The notes: generated by a model not told the origin, from the letters alone. A stretch of DNA of 64,000 nt from Oryzomicrobium terrae (GCF_008274805.1 NZ_CP022579.1:2604001-2668000); one strand, 5' to 3'. Positions 27,163-36,615 are shown, counted from the first letter of the stretch. Numbers and translations: made by a program.

Positions 27163-28799
27163 GTGGTACTCCTTGCGACGATACGGAAGTGGGCGCCGGG
27201 ATTGTTTTCCAACAGATCGAGTCGTGCGCCATTGGCCTCGCAGAGTTCGCGGGCGATGTACAACCCCAGTCCGGTGCCCTGGTGCTGGGTGGTGAAGAAA
27301 GGTTCGAAGACCTGGATCCGCTGGGCCTCATCGATACCCGGACCATCATCGAGGATATGCAATTCTATCTGCCCTTCCGCCACCGTCGCGAAGACGAGCA
27401 CACTGCCGGGACGGCGTTGGCAATGACGCAAGGCATTGCGCAGCAGATTGGCCAGGACCTGATAGAGATGGGAACGATCGAAAGTAATCGCCAAACCCGC
27501 GGGAACATCGGACCGGATCATGCCCTCTTTGGCCTGTACCAGGGTATTGTCCGGATTCCCCTCGGCCACGGCAGCCGCCGGCACCAGCTCTTCGACCAAC
27601 GACGCCACGAATCCTTGTAATTCAATGCCCTCCGGATTCGCCCGGTCGCGCCGCCCCAGTTGCAGCACATCGGTGACGATCCGGTCGATCCGCGCGGTAT
27701 TGTCGAGAATGATGCGGATCAAGCGCTCCTGCAGCGCATCGCGCCGCTCCTCGCGCAGCAACTCGCCGGCGTGAGAAATGGCAGCCAGAGGATTGCGCAC
27801 CTCGTGTGCGATGGAGCCGGTCAGACGCCCCAGGGCGGCCAGCTTGAGTTGTTGGGCCTGCGCTTGGAGGGACGAAAGATCCTCAAGGAAAACCAAGGCC
27901 TCGTCGCTGGTGCTGTCTGTTCCGACGAAACGCACGCGCAGGGCCACGACGCCACCGGGGCGACGGATATCCAGCAGGGCCGCCCCGCCGGTCCGCCATG
28001 CCGCCAAGGCATTGAACACCTCCGGAGCGCTCCCCGCCAACGCCCCGGCAAACCCAGGGGGAAGGCCGAGCAATTCAGCCGCCCGGGGGTTGTACTGGAT
28101 CACGGTATTACCGCCGCTGACCAGCAATACGCCATCCTGCATCTCTTCCATGACGCGCTGGCTGATGCGCACCTGGTTTTGCAATGCAATGCCGCGGCGC
28201 CGGGCAAGCTCTTCGTTGGCCACGACCCGGCGCGCCACCAGACGGGCAGAAATAGCCGACGTAAAAAACCCGGCCGACAACAAGCCCGCCTGGAAGAAGC
28301 CGACTGCGTCGAATTCGCTGTTCACTCCTCGCATGAACTCGCCGAACAGCAACGACAGGGTTGCCAGCGCCGCGTAGAACAACACCCAGCGCGCCTCTCC
28401 GACCAGTCCGGCAGCGGCCAGGCTGACCAGGAGCATGGCCCCCAGACCGGTACGGATACCGCCGCCGAGATACATCAGGGTCGTCATCACCAGGATGTCG
28501 ACGCCGACTTGCAGGGTCAGCTGCAGGGTGAAGCGTTGCCGGATACGGGTTCCGAGCATTACTGCAGCAAGGGTTTCCGTGGCATAGCCGACACTAATCC
28601 ACCACCCCAGCACGGGGTTGTGCTGGTAAGCCGACGCCCAGGCGTAAAGAACCAGGAAACCGGCAATCAGGAGCCGGTAGAGATTGAAGTAGCGGAACGA
28701 GGTCCAGTAGGAATCCGGCAACTCCCCTGCTACGCGCCCTCCAACGGCAGGGTCGGCCGGATGAGGGGGCGGAAAGAAGGGAGGCAGCGCCGAACTCAT
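27057..28799 (-). CDS. pilS: Sensor histidine kinase PilS
   Basis: A 580-residue inner-membrane kinase. Six membrane helices occupy about residues 40-190, as in PilS, followed by a PAS-like segment (MEEMQDGVLLVSGGNTVIQYNPRA is its core). The HisKA dimerisation helix has the phospho-acceptor His in GSIAHEVRNPLAAISHAGEL. The ATPase domain has N-box LYQVLANLLRNALRH, DDGPGID, FEPFFTT and GTGLGLYIA. It phosphorylates PilR in response to pilin levels in the membrane. The last about 38 residues (Ser/Pro/Thr-rich) are encoded over the start of pilR and lack family similarity, so the functional protein probably ends near HFRIVA. The start is 3 bp after the upstream small gene. Confidence 0.92.
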   Translation of the reverse strand: MSSALPPFFPPPHPADPAVGGRVAGELPDSYWTSFRYFNLYRLLIAGFLVLYAWASAYQHNPVLGWWISVGYATETLAAVMLGTRIRQRFTLQLTLQVGVDILVMTTLMYLGGGIRTGLGAMLLVSLAAAGLVGEARWVLFYAALATLSLLFGEFMRGVNSEFDAVGFFQAGLLSAGFFTSAISARLVARRVVANEELARRRGIALQNQVRISQRVMEEMQDGVLLVSGGNTVIQYNPRAAELLGLPPGFAGALAGSAPEVFNALAAWRTGGAALLDIRRPGGVVALRVRFVGTDSTSDEALVFLEDLSSLQAQAQQLKLAALGRLTGSIAHEVRNPLAAISHAGELLREERRDALQERLIRIILDNTARIDRIVTDVLQLGRRDRANPEGIELQGFVASLVEELVPAAAVAEGNPDNTLVQAKEGMIRSDVPAGLAITFDRSHLYQVLANLLRNALRHCQRRPGSVLVFATVAEGQIELHILDDGPGIDEAQRIQVFEPFFTTQHQGTGLGLYIARELCEANGARLDLLENNPGAHFRIVARSTTCPLSPPRATNDAPATMSPGSSLSTTSPTSGSSSI

Positions 28800-28802
28800 C
28801 GA

Positions 28803-29054
28803 TCAGGCCGGCCCGTGGCCGCCGTCTTCAAGCTGGCGATGGGCTTCGCCACAAAAGAAGCGCCCCGGCCGGTCACCGGCGACGGCTTCGCTTTCGGGGA
28901 CGAAAACGCCGCAATGCGAACAGGCCACCATGCGCTCCGGCGCAGCAGGCAAATTCGGCCCTTGCCGCTCGTCACGCCGCAGACGCTTGGCCGGACGAAA
29001 AAAAACCGCCCAGACGACAAAGAGAGTCAGGAGAAAAAGGAGGAATTTAGCCAC
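28803..29054 (-). CDS. Small PP0621-type protein with one membrane helix and a cysteine motif
   Basis: An 83-residue protein: one N-terminal membrane helix (AKFLLFLLTLFVVWAVFF), a basic linker, then a small domain with MVACSHCGVFVPESEAV and GRFFCGEAHRQ, a probable zinc site of three Cys and a His. Homologues of this kind sit upstream of pilS in many proteobacteria, but no function is established. I choose GTG 29054, which has GGGAG upstream and starts the protein directly before the membrane helix; an ATG at 29096 would add 14 basic residues. It is 3 bp from pilS, so it is the first gene of a pilS-pilR-ampD operon. Confidence 0.7.
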   Translation of the reverse strand: MAKFLLFLLTLFVVWAVFFRPAKRLRRDERQGPNLPAAPERMVACSHCGVFVPESEAVAGDRPGRFFCGEAHRQLEDGGHGPA

Positions 29055-29169
29055 AAACGCTCCCAAGCGCTTCAGGACGCACCGGAACCGAATCAATCGC
29101 GATCAACCGGCACGATAGCAGAAAGCGCCGCACTTCCTGCCAGGCTGCGGCATTGGCGCCGCACAAATG

Positions 29170-29202
29170 AAAAAAGCCGGAGACGAATCTCCGGCTTTTT
29201 TG
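29170..29202 (-). terminator. Terminator after tRNA-Pro
   Basis: Perfect symmetrical hairpin GCCGGAGA/TCTCCGGC flanked by six A and six T, so it can act in both directions. It begins 3 bp past the tRNA 3' end. Confidence 0.92.
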
Positions 29203-29205
29203 AAT

Positions 29206-29282
29206 TGGTCGGGGAAAGAGGATTCGAACCTCCGGCCCCTGCGTCCCGAACGCAGTGCTCTACCAGGCTGAGCTATTCCCCG
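29206..29282 (-). tRNA. tRNA-Pro (anticodon CGG)
   Basis: A 77-nt cloverleaf on the minus strand: acceptor CGGGGAA paired with TTCCCCG, D-arm AGCTCAGCCTGGTAGAGC, anticodon stem CTGCG/CGCAG with loop TTCGGGA (anticodon CGG, reading CCG), T-arm with GGTTCGAATCC and an encoded 3' CCA. It reads the proline codon preferred in this high-GC genome. Confidence 0.95.
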
Positions 29283-29341
29283 TACAGTTGGCGCGGGTGA
29301 AACTCGGGAAGCGAATCTCACCGCAAAGCTGCGGTTTTGAT

Positions 29342-30310
29342 TCAATAAGACCGCGCAACTGCGAAGGACGACAATTCTAACAGCGAATCCTTGTAAGTGG
29401 AAGAGGGAAGTGCAGCAATTGCGGCTTCAGCCTTGGCCACCTCCACTTTGGCCTGCTCACGGGTGTGGTCCAGGGCACCCGTGGCACGGATCGCGGCGAG
29501 CACGGCGGGAAAGTCATCGCGACCGCCCTCTTCGATGGCATGACGAACCGCAGCAGCCTGCTCGGGGGTACCGTGCTGCATGGCGTAGATCAGCGGCAGG
29601 GTCGGCTTACCTTCGGCCAGGTCGTCGCCCAGATGCTTGCCGGTTTCCGCTTCCTCGCCCGAGTAGTCGAGCACATCGTCGATCAACTGGAAGGCAGTGC
29701 CGACGTGCATACCGTAGGCGGCCAACCCCGCCTCGAGTTCAGCAGAGGCTCCGCCTAGGATGGCGCCCAACTGGGTGGCCGCTTCGAACAGTTTGGCCGT
29801 CTTGTAATGAATCACCTGCAGGTAGCGCGCCTCATCCACGTTGGCATCGTGACAGTTCATCAACTGCAGCACTTCACCTTCGGCAATGATGTTGGTGGCA
29901 CTGGAGAGCACTTCCATCACCCTCATGTTGCCCACCGAGACCATCATCTGGAAGGCGCGGGAATAGAGGAAATCGCCCACCAGGACACTGGCCGCGTTGC
30001 CAAACAAGGCATTGGCCGTGTCGCGGCCACGGCGCAGAGAAGATTCATCCACCACGTCGTCGTGCAGCAGGGTGGCGGTATGAATGAATTCGACCACTGC
30101 CGCCAGCTCATGGTGGCGCGTTCCCTGATACCCCAGGGCTCCCGCCGACAGCAGCACCAGTGCTGGACGCAAACGCTTGCCGCCGCTATTGACAATGTAC
30201 TCGGCCACCTGACGCACCAGCACCACGTCGGAGTGAAGTTGCTGGCGGATGACGGCGTCCACCGCCTTCATGTCGGGGGCGATGAGCGCGTAAAGCTGGT
30301 CGAGATTCAC
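29342..30310 (-). CDS. ispB: Octaprenyl diphosphate synthase (polyprenyl synthetase)
   Basis: A 322-residue trans-prenyltransferase, the expected size. Motifs: GGKRLRPALVLLSAG, the first aspartate-rich motif LLHDDVVDESSLRRG and the second in FQLIDDVLDYSG. It extends farnesyl diphosphate with isopentenyl units to make the ubiquinone side chain. I choose GTG 30310 because the product then begins VNLDQLYALIAPDM, in register with E. coli IspB (MNLEKINELTAQDM); there is no strong Shine-Dalgarno. It is divergent from the rplU-rpmA unit, as in many proteobacteria. Confidence 0.9.
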   Translation of the reverse strand: MNLDQLYALIAPDMKAVDAVIRQQLHSDVVLVRQVAEYIVNSGGKRLRPALVLLSAGALGYQGTRHHELAAVVEFIHTATLLHDDVVDESSLRRGRDTANALFGNAASVLVGDFLYSRAFQMMVSVGNMRVMEVLSSATNIIAEGEVLQLMNCHDANVDEARYLQVIHYKTAKLFEAATQLGAILGGASAELEAGLAAYGMHVGTAFQLIDDVLDYSGEEAETGKHLGDDLAEGKPTLPLIYAMQHGTPEQAAAVRHAIEEGGRDDFPAVLAAIRATGALDHTREQAKVEVAKAEAAIAALPSSTYKDSLLELSSFAVARSY

Positions 30311-30411
30311 GATATTCAGGGAGATAGCAGGCGGGAGCGCCGAAACCGCGGGATAGTAGGCGGCCACAACCCGCAGCGTCAAGCGCACCCGGGCAAAAAC
30401 GGCGGAACCCT

Positions 30412-30439
30412 TTGACCCGGAAACAAAAATCCGTATAAT
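30412..30439 (+). promoter_or_regulatory. Sigma-70 promoter of rplU-rpmA
   Basis: TTGACC at 30412-30417 and a perfect TATAAT at 30434-30439 with 16-bp spacing. Transcription would start near 30446, giving a leader of about 60 nt before rplU. This is the best promoter match in the window, as expected for a ribosomal protein unit. Confidence 0.85.
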
Positions 30440-30505
30440 CGCGGGTTCTTTGTCTGACCCCCATTGGCCTTCTGGGTCGTTTGGGATTTTTGTTTGGAGT
30501 CCAAC

Positions 30506-30817
30506 ATGTACGCGGTCGTAAAAACCGGGGGCAAGCAGTATCGCGTGTCCGCCGGCGAAAAACTTAAAGTAGAACAGATACCTGCAGACGTTGGCGCCCA
30601 GATCACTCTCGACCAGGTCCTCATGGTAGGCGAAGGCGAGTCGGTGAAGATCGGCGCCCCGCTGGTTGCCGGGGCCAAGGTCACCGCCACCGTGGTTTCC
30701 CACGGTCGCCACGACAAGGTCAAGATTTTCAAGATGCGCCGCCGCAAGCACTACCAGAAGCACCAGGGCCATCGTCAGAATTACACCGAGCTCAAGATCG
30801 AAGCGATCTCGGCTTAA
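30506..30817 (+). CDS. rplU: 50S ribosomal protein L21
   Basis: A 103-residue protein matching bL21 from end to end: [20 protein letters not shown], the KVTATVV strand, the basic loop [17 protein letters not shown] and the closing TELKIEAI. It binds 23S rRNA in the large subunit. The ATG at 30506 has TTGGAGT upstream and is the conserved start; the open frame before it is the leader. It is followed 16 bp later by rpmA. Confidence 0.98.
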   Translation: MYAVVKTGGKQYRVSAGEKLKVEQIPADVGAQITLDQVLMVGEGESVKIGAPLVAGAKVTATVVSHGRHDKVKIFKMRRRKHYQKHQGHRQNYTELKIEAISA

Positions 30818-30833
30818 TTAAGGAGCTACCGAC

Positions 30834-31094
30834 ATGGCACACAAAAAGGCAGGCGGTTCTTCCCGCAACGGCCGCGACTCAGAAGCTAAACGCCTTGGCG
30901 TAAAGCGCTACGGCGGCCAAGTGGTTCTGGCTGGCAACATTCTGGTTCGTCAGCGCGGCACCCAGTTCCACGCCGGTGAAGGCGTTGGCGTTGGCAAGGA
31001 TCACACCCTGTTCGCCCTGGTGGACGGCAAGGTGCAATTCTCCGTCAAGGGTGAAAAGCAGCGCCGTTTCGTGAGCATCGTTCCCGCTCAGTAA
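30834..31094 (+). CDS. rpmA: 50S ribosomal protein L27
   Basis: An 86-residue bL27: [20 protein letters not shown] at the N-terminus, which reaches the peptidyl transferase centre, then [15 protein letters not shown]. It begins with the short proteobacterial form MAHKKAGG, so no N-terminal processing by a Prp-type protease is needed. It has an AAGGAG Shine-Dalgarno. It is co-transcribed with rplU and followed by a terminator. Confidence 0.98.
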   Translation: MAHKKAGGSSRNGRDSEAKRLGVKRYGGQVVLAGNILVRQRGTQFHAGEGVGVGKDHTLFALVDGKVQFSVKGEKQRRFVSIVPAQ

Positions 31095-31113
31095 GCGCGA
31101 ACAGCTCAGGAAG

Positions 31114-31142
31114 AAGCCCTATCCTTGCGGTAGGGCTTTTTC
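31114..31142 (+). terminator. Intrinsic terminator after rpmA
   Basis: Stem AGCCCTA/TAGGGCT with a 9-nt loop followed by five T, 20 bp past the L27 stop. It allows separate control of obgE-proB. Confidence 0.88.
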
Positions 31143-31213
31143 GTTTCTACCCTCTTCATTTATATCCGGCGTCGGCCAGGGAAATTCCCCGCCACCGGAA
31201 CGAGACAGACCTC

Positions 31214-32344
31214 ATGAAATTCATCGACGAAGCAAAAATCGAAGTGATCGCCGGCAAGGGTGGCGACGGGTCCGCCTCGTTCCGCCGCGAAAAGTTCATC
31301 CCTTTCGGCGGACCGGATGGCGGCGACGGCGGTCGTGGCGGCAGCATCTACGCCGTAGCCGACCGCAACATCAACACCCTGGTCGATTACCGCTATACGC
31401 GCAAGTTCAAGGCCAACAACGGCGAAAAGGGGCGCGGCTCGGACTGCTACGGCAAGGGTGCCGAGGATCTGATCCTGCGGGTGCCGGTCGGCACCGTAAT
31501 CTCGGACCTGAACAGCGGCGACGTGGTCGCCGACCTGGCGGTAGACGGCCAGAAGGCGCGCATCGCCCGAGGTGGACGCGGCGGCCTGGGCAACCTGCAC
31601 TTCAAGTCCAGCACCAACCGGGCGCCGCGCCAATTCACCCGGGGTGAGCCCGGTGAAGAGCGCGAGCTGAAGATGGAACTAAAGGTGCTGGCCGACGTGG
31701 GTCTGCTCGGCCTGCCCAATGCCGGCAAGAGCACTTTCATCCGCTCCGTTTCCGCCGCCAAGCCCAAGGTGGCCGATTATCCCTTCACCACCCTGCACCC
31801 CAACCTGGGGGTGGTGCGCACCGATGAGAATCGCAGCTTCGTCATCGCCGACGTACCCGGCCTGATCGAAGGTGCCGCCGACGGCGCCGGCCTGGGCCAC
31901 CGCTTCCTCAAGCACCTGCAACGCACCCGCATCCTGCTGCACCTGGTGGATCTGGCCCCCCTGGACCCGGATGCCGATCCGGTGCGCGATGCCCTGGCCA
32001 TCGTTGCCGAACTGGCCAAGTACGACGCCCGCCTGGCCGATAAGCCGCGCTGGCTGGTGCTCAACAAACTCGACCTGATCCCGGAGGAAGAACGGGATCA
32101 GCGCGTCGCCGATTTCCTCGCCGCCTTCAAGGCCGCAGGCCACAGCGAAACCGGTCGGGTATTCCGCATTGCCGCCATCAGCGGCGAGGGCACCCGCCCC
32201 CTGGTATACGCCATCCAGGATGCCCTCGACGCCATGGGACCGGCCCTGCCGGAAGTGGGCGAGGAGCAGGACGACGACTTCGGCGACACCCTGCCCGCCC
32301 CCATCGAAGAACTCCCCCTGGAGGGCGAGGAGGACGGGCAATGA
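31214..32344 (+). CDS. obgE: GTPase Obg/CgtA, ribosome assembly
   Basis: A 376-residue Obg GTPase. The glycine-rich Obg fold covers residues 1-158 ([31 protein letters not shown]). The G domain follows with G1 [10 protein letters not shown]2 in [12 protein letters not shown]3 DVPGLIEGA and G4 NKLD. An acidic C-terminal tail of about 40 residues ends the protein ([17 protein letters not shown]), as in other Obg proteins. It binds the 50S subunit and links GTP level to ribosome maturation and replication. The order rplU-rpmA-obgE is conserved widely. The stop overlaps the proB start by 4 bp. Confidence 0.96.
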   Translation: MKFIDEAKIEVIAGKGGDGSASFRREKFIPFGGPDGGDGGRGGSIYAVADRNINTLVDYRYTRKFKANNGEKGRGSDCYGKGAEDLILRVPVGTVISDLNSGDVVADLAVDGQKARIARGGRGGLGNLHFKSSTNRAPRQFTRGEPGEERELKMELKVLADVGLLGLPNAGKSTFIRSVSAAKPKVADYPFTTLHPNLGVVRTDENRSFVIADVPGLIEGAADGAGLGHRFLKHLQRTRILLHLVDLAPLDPDADPVRDALAIVAELAKYDARLADKPRWLVLNKLDLIPEEERDQRVADFLAAFKAAGHSETGRVFRIAAISGEGTRPLVYAIQDALDAMGPALPEVGEEQDDDFGDTLPAPIEELPLEGEEDGQ

Positions 32345-33486
32345 GCGCCATCTCCTGCCTTTCCAGCCACACCCCGACCCGGCTCGCCGAAGCCAGCCGC
32401 TTGGTCGCCAAGGTCGGCTCCGCCCTGGTCACCGCCAACGGCCAAGGGCTGGACGAAGCCGCCATCGGCGAGTGGGCACGGCAAATCGCCGCTCTGGTGG
32501 CCAGCGGCCGCCAAGTGGTGCTGGTCTCCTCCGGGGCCATCGCCTGCGGCATGCAACGCCTGGGCTGGAGCAAGCGCCCGAGTACCGTCCCCGAACTCCA
32601 GGCCGCCGCTGCCGTGGGGCAGATGGGCTTGGCCCAGATCTACGAGAGCGCCTTCGGCAGCCATGGCCTGAAGACCGCCCAGGTACTGCTCACCCACGAG
32701 GATCTGGCCGACCGCACCCGCTACCTGAACGCCCGCTCCACCCTGACCACCCTGCTCTCCCTCGGCGTGGTGCCGATCATCAACGAGAACGACACGGTGG
32801 TCACCGCCGAGATCAAGTTCGGCGACAACGACACCCTGGGCGCCCTGGTGGCCAACCTGGTGGAAGCCGATGCCCTGGTCATCCTCACCGACCAGATCGG
32901 TCTGTTCACCGCCGACCCGCGCAAGGACCCGAACGCCACCCTGATCCAGGAAGCCGCCGCCGGCGAGCCTGCCCTGGAGGCCATGGCCGGCGGCGCCGGC
33001 ACGACGGTGGGCACCGGCGGCATGATCACCAAGGTGCTGGCCGCCAAGCGCGCCGCCCGCAGCGGGGCTGACACGGTCATCGCCAGCGGCCGCGAACGGG
33101 ACGTGCTGACCCGACTGGCAGCCGGCGAACCCATCGGCACCCTGCTGGTGGCGCAGCAGGAGCCCCTGGCCGCCCGCAAGCAATGGCTGGCAGACCACCT
33201 GCAACTGGCCGGCCGTCTGCACCTGGACGCCGGCGCCGTCGCGGCCCTGGCCGAAGGCAAGAGCCTGCTGCCGGTAGGGGTGGTCGAGGTGGACGGCGAG
33301 TTCGAGCGCGGTGCCGCCGTGGCCTGCCTCGGCCCGGACGGCCGGGAAGTGGCGCGGGGCCTGACCAACTACGGTTCCAGCGACGCCCGCCGCATTGCCC
33401 GGCGCGGCAGCCACGAGATCGCCGACCTGCTCGGCTACGTGGACGCCCCGGAACTGATCCACCGGGACAACCTGGTCACCCTCTGA
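32341..33486 (+). CDS. proB: Glutamate 5-kinase
   Basis: A 381-residue protein: an amino acid kinase domain (about residues 20-265) with KVGSALVT for [26 protein letters not shown] and [15 protein letters not shown], followed by a C-terminal PUA domain ([19 protein letters not shown]). It phosphorylates L-glutamate in the first step of proline synthesis and is normally feedback-inhibited by proline. It overlaps obgE by ATGA, so translation is coupled. No proA is present next to it. Confidence 0.95.
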   Translation: MSAISCLSSHTPTRLAEASRLVAKVGSALVTANGQGLDEAAIGEWARQIAALVASGRQVVLVSSGAIACGMQRLGWSKRPSTVPELQAAAAVGQMGLAQIYESAFGSHGLKTAQVLLTHEDLADRTRYLNARSTLTTLLSLGVVPIINENDTVVTAEIKFGDNDTLGALVANLVEADALVILTDQIGLFTADPRKDPNATLIQEAAAGEPALEAMAGGAGTTVGTGGMITKVLAAKRAARSGADTVIASGRERDVLTRLAAGEPIGTLLVAQQEPLAARKQWLADHLQLAGRLHLDAGAVAALAEGKSLLPVGVVEVDGEFERGAAVACLGPDGREVARGLTNYGSSDARRIARRGSHEIADLLGYVDAPELIHRDNLVTL

Positions 33487-33515
33487 GCCGTTGCGGCCAG
33501 TGCCGCACAACCGGA

Positions 33516-34640
33516 TCAGGCGCCCGCCGCCGCAACCGCAGTCCGGTCTGGGCCGCGCCGCCCGAGCCGGCGCCCCAGGGCGGCGGCGGGCAACTCGACC
33601 CAGCGGTAGAAGAGCCGGGCCAGCACCAGGCTGAGGCCGAAGGTCAGGCCAAGGGCAAGAACCGCCAGCTCCGGGGAGTCCAATTCCAGCCGGGCCCACA
33701 GGGCGCCGACGAATACCAGCACCGGAAAGTGCACCAGGAAGAGGCTGAAGGAAATCCGCCCCAGCCCCAGCACGGCCTTGTGCCGCGGCCAGCTGGCGCC
33801 CCAGCCGCGCCATTCCCCGTGCCATAGCACCATCCCGACCAGCAAGGCGCTGAGCAGCCGCCAGCGCCACTCGAACCCCATGGCCACCACCAGCAACAGG
33901 GCGTAAAGCCAGAAGGACCATGGCGAGCGGGCGCGATGCACGGCATGGTGGATGACGATGCCCATGAAGAAATAGGGAAAGAAGTACAGCCACCAGCTGT
34001 CCCAGTCGGGATTCAGGTTGAAATGGAACAGGGAGAAGACTGCCAGGGGCCAGCCCAGTAACAGGGGCGCATCGATCCACCCCCGCCCGGGACCGTCCCG
34101 CAGCCACAGGCTGGCTGCATAGACCAAGGCCAGCTGGAAATTGACACAGATGAACCAGAAGCCTGCCGACAGGTGCTCGTAGCCAAGAATGGCCTGAAGA
34201 AAAAAGAGGTGGGCCAGCACCTGGGGCACAGTCACGGGGGCGCCGGTAACTTCCTCCGGCAGCCAGTCCCGGCCGTAGAGGTAGGCCAGCCCCACCAGCA
34301 CCATGGCCGCCAGGTAGGGCAAGCCCAGGCGGCAATAGCGCCGTACCACGTAGCGCCCCAGGGCTGGCAGGCGCCAATCCCGCCCGCTCATGCTCAAGGC
34401 CATCACGTAACCTCCGACCACGAAGAACACCTGGGTGGCCCGACCGTGCTCGGCCAGCCAATCGAGCAGATGGCCCAGCACCGGCGCCGCCCAGTCCTTG
34501 AGCGGCGGATAAAGGGCGAAGTGATGCCAAGCAATGACCACTGCTGCCACGGCTCGCAGGCCAATGACGAAATAGCGCGTATCGGCGGGGGTTTTGGGTG
34601 AAAGGTTGGAATTGGCAGAAACGACAACGGGGACAGACAT
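33516..34640 (-). CDS. Acyltransferase 3 family membrane protein (OafA/YrhL type)
   Basis: A 374-residue protein with about ten membrane helices and the family signature near the start (FVIGLRAVAAVVIAWHHFALYP, with the conserved Arg and His). Later helices include YLAAMVLVGLAYLYGRDWLP and FSLFLVHFPVLVFVGALW. Such proteins O-acylate sugars of lipopolysaccharide, capsule, peptidoglycan or secondary metabolites at the inner membrane. The substrate is not evident because no polysaccharide genes are nearby. The ATG at 34640 has AGGA at a suitable distance; the frame could also start at 34667. It is convergent with proB. Confidence 0.82.
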   Translation of the reverse strand: MSVPVVVSANSNLSPKTPADTRYFVIGLRAVAAVVIAWHHFALYPPLKDWAAPVLGHLLDWLAEHGRATQVFFVVGGYVMALSMSGRDWRLPALGRYVVRRYCRLGLPYLAAMVLVGLAYLYGRDWLPEEVTGAPVTVPQVLAHLFFLQAILGYEHLSAGFWFICVNFQLALVYAASLWLRDGPGRGWIDAPLLLGWPLAVFSLFHFNLNPDWDSWWLYFFPYFFMGIVIHHAVHRARSPWSFWLYALLLVVAMGFEWRWRLLSALLVGMVLWHGEWRGWGASWPRHKAVLGLGRISFSLFLVHFPVLVFVGALWARLELDSPELAVLALGLTFGLSLVLARLFYRWVELPAAALGRRLGRRGPDRTAVAAAGA

Positions 34641-34748
34641 AAATCGACATCCTGACTTCGAGAACAACCGACAACCAAGGTGAAGCGGTACGTCAATGGG
34701 GAGGCGAAAGGCTGCAGGGACTGAACGGCGGCAACCGCCTCCAGAAAG

Positions 34749-34778
34749 GACAAAGCCTTCGCAAAGGAAGGCTTTGTC
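34749..34778 (-). terminator. Perfect 12-bp hairpin after dsbB
   Basis: GACAAAGCCTTC/GAAGGCTTTGTC with a 6-nt loop, 47 bp past the dsbB stop and about 110 bp before the acyltransferase start. On the minus strand it is followed by CTTTCT, a weak T tract. It may terminate dsbB or protect its 3' end. Confidence 0.5.
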
Positions 34779-34824
34779 AGCGGCTAAGGCGCCCTACTGC
34801 GCGCCTCGTTCTGGCCCGCGGGGA

Positions 34825-35349
34825 TCAGGGCTGGTGCAAACTGCGCCGCGCCACCGCCACCAGGGCGGCCCCATAGGCGACATAGACCAGCAAGGACCAG
34901 TGCGCCATGGACAGCCCCAGCAACTCCCATTCCTTGCTGCTGCAAAAGCCCGTAGCGAGGAACAACCGGGGCCAGCGCTCGCCCAGCCATTCCACCGACT
35001 GCTCGATCAGGTTGGGCGGGCCAAAGCCGCATTCCAGGGCCGGATCGGCCATCCATTGCAGCCAGCCCTGGTAGCCCGCCGCGGCGATGCCGCCCAAGGC
35101 CGCCATCAGGGCGATCAGCAGCCCCCAGGGGCGCAACGGGCGCCCTGCCGCCGCCAACAGGGCACCGACGCCGATGGCCAGGTACAGCACCCGCTGGAAG
35201 ATGCACAAGGGGCAGGGGTTGAGGCGTAGGGCTTCACCCAGGACGATGCCCACGACCACCAGGGCGAAGGCACCGATGCCGAGAATGAGGCAGGCCGTGC
35301 GATCCGAAATACGGCCACAGAGACGGCCACAGAGCGACGACAGGGACAT
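34825..35349 (-). CDS. dsbB: Disulfide bond formation protein B
   Basis: A 174-residue membrane protein with four helices: about residues 18-38, 47-65, 72-92 and 145-165. The first periplasmic redox pair is in LNPCPLCIFQR. The second pair is in the loop ALECGFGP and ATGFCSSKEW. It re-oxidises DsbA and passes electrons to ubiquinone. The arginine after the first pair (IFQR), which helps bind quinone, is present. The ATG at 35349 has AGGAG 6 bp upstream; an earlier ATG at 35367 would add six residues. It is a single gene with no dsbA beside it. Confidence 0.93.
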   Translation of the reverse strand: MSLSSLCGRLCGRISDRTACLILGIGAFALVVVGIVLGEALRLNPCPLCIFQRVLYLAIGVGALLAAAGRPLRPWGLLIALMAALGGIAAAGYQGWLQWMADPALECGFGPPNLIEQSVEWLGERWPRLFLATGFCSSKEWELLGLSMAHWSLLVYVAYGAALVAVARRSLHQP

Positions 35350-35439
35350 GAATTCTCCTGGGAACAAAAAAACGGGCGGCCCGCGACCTGTCCAGGTCCG
35401 GTGCCGCCCGCAGTTTATGTCAATCGTGGAGCGGTCGCG

Positions 35440-36615
35440 TTACACCGCGTAACGGCGCAAGCGCAGAGCGATCTCCTCAAGTTGCCGGATACCGGAGGCC
35501 TCGGCACGCTGGCACCAGTCCTGGAGCTGCTTGACCAGCTGATCGGAAGAGGCGCTGGTGCGTTCCCACACCTGGGCCAGTTCGTCGCGCATGGCGTGTA
35601 GGGTAGCCAGAGGGCGGCTCTCCTTGAACAGTGTCTCCAGGGCGGCGCGGCGCTCGGCCCCCAGCTTGGCGGGATCGGCGTTGAGCAGTCCCGCCAGCCC
35701 CTTGAAGCGCTGCACCTCCTGCTTGCCGAGTCGCTGCTTGAGGGCCTTCAATTCCTCACCGTAGGTGCGGCGCAGGGAGGCGGCGTAGCGCGACAGCAGA
35801 TCGTAGCGATGGGTGATCACCGCCTGCAGGCTGTCCAGATCGAGCACGGGCTTGGGAGCGACGAAGCGGGGCTTGGGAATGACCTTCTTGATCGTCGCCA
35901 GCTTGAGTGCCGACAAAATCCGCAGGTACATCCAGCCCAGGTCGAATTCGTGCCACTTGGTGGAGAACTTGGCCGAGGTGGCGAAGGAGTGGTGGTTGTT
36001 GTGCAGTTCCTCGCCGCCGACGATGATCCCCCAGGGGATGAGATTGGTGGAAGCATCGGCGCAATCGAAGTTGCGGTAGCCCCAGTAGTGGCCCACGCCG
36101 TTGATGACGCCGGCCGCCCAGAAGGGAATCCACGCCATCTGCACGGCCCAGATGGTCAGGCCGATCGGCCCGAACAACACCACGTTGAGCACCAGCAGGA
36201 TGGAAACGCCCAACGCCGAATGCCGCGAATAGAGCTTGCGCTCGATCCAGTCGTCCGGGGTGCCGTGGCCGTAGCGGCGCAGGGTTTCCTCATTCTTGGC
36301 CTCGGCCCGGTACAGCTCGGCGCCTTCAAAAAAGACCTTCTTCAACCCCTTGGCCTGGGGACTGTGGGGATCGTCAGCGGTCTCGCACTTGGCGTGGTGC
36401 TTGCGGTGGATGGCCGCCCACTGTTTGGTCACCATGCCGGTGGTGAACCACAGCCAGAACCGGAAGAAATGGGAGACGACCGGATGCAGGTCCAGCGCCC
36501 GGTGGGCCTGGTGGCGGTGGAGAAAGATGGTGACCGCGGCAATGGTGACGTGGGTGAGGGCCAGGGTAACGAGCACATACCCCCACCAGGGAAGGTCCAG
36601 CAGACCGGAATACAT
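35440..36615 (-). CDS. Fatty acid desaturase with C-terminal transposase-like extension
   Basis: A 391-residue protein. Residues 1 to about 255 form an acyl-CoA/acyl-lipid desaturase with membrane helices and the three histidine boxes: HRHQAH (33-38), HRKHH (70-74) and HNNHH (205-209), plus NGVGHYWGYRNFDCAD (about 172-187). These ligate the di-iron centre that inserts a double bond, probably at position 9. Residues about 265-391 are extra and helical. Their pattern (LLNADPAKLGAERRAALETL, RDELAQVW, QDWCQRAEASGIRQLEEIAL) resembles the C-terminal end of ISL3-family transposases. That resemblance is my inference. The start ATG 36615 directly precedes the first membrane helix; an earlier start in frame would give a 23-residue prefix. 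Confidence 0.88.
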   Translation of the reverse strand: MYSGLLDLPWWGYVLVTLALTHVTIAAVTIFLHRHQAHRALDLHPVVSHFFRFWLWFTTGMVTKQWAAIHRKHHAKCETADDPHSPQAKGLKKVFFEGAELYRAEAKNEETLRRYGHGTPDDWIERKLYSRHSALGVSILLVLNVVLFGPIGLTIWAVQMAWIPFWAAGVINGVGHYWGYRNFDCADASTNLIPWGIIVGGEELHNNHHSFATSAKFSTKWHEFDLGWMYLRILSALKLATIKKVIPKPRFVAPKPVLDLDSLQAVITHRYDLLSRYAASLRRTYGEELKALKQRLGKQEVQRFKGLAGLLNADPAKLGAERRAALETLFKESRPLATLHAMRDELAQVWERTSASSDQLVKQLQDWCQRAEASGIRQLEEIALRLRRYAV

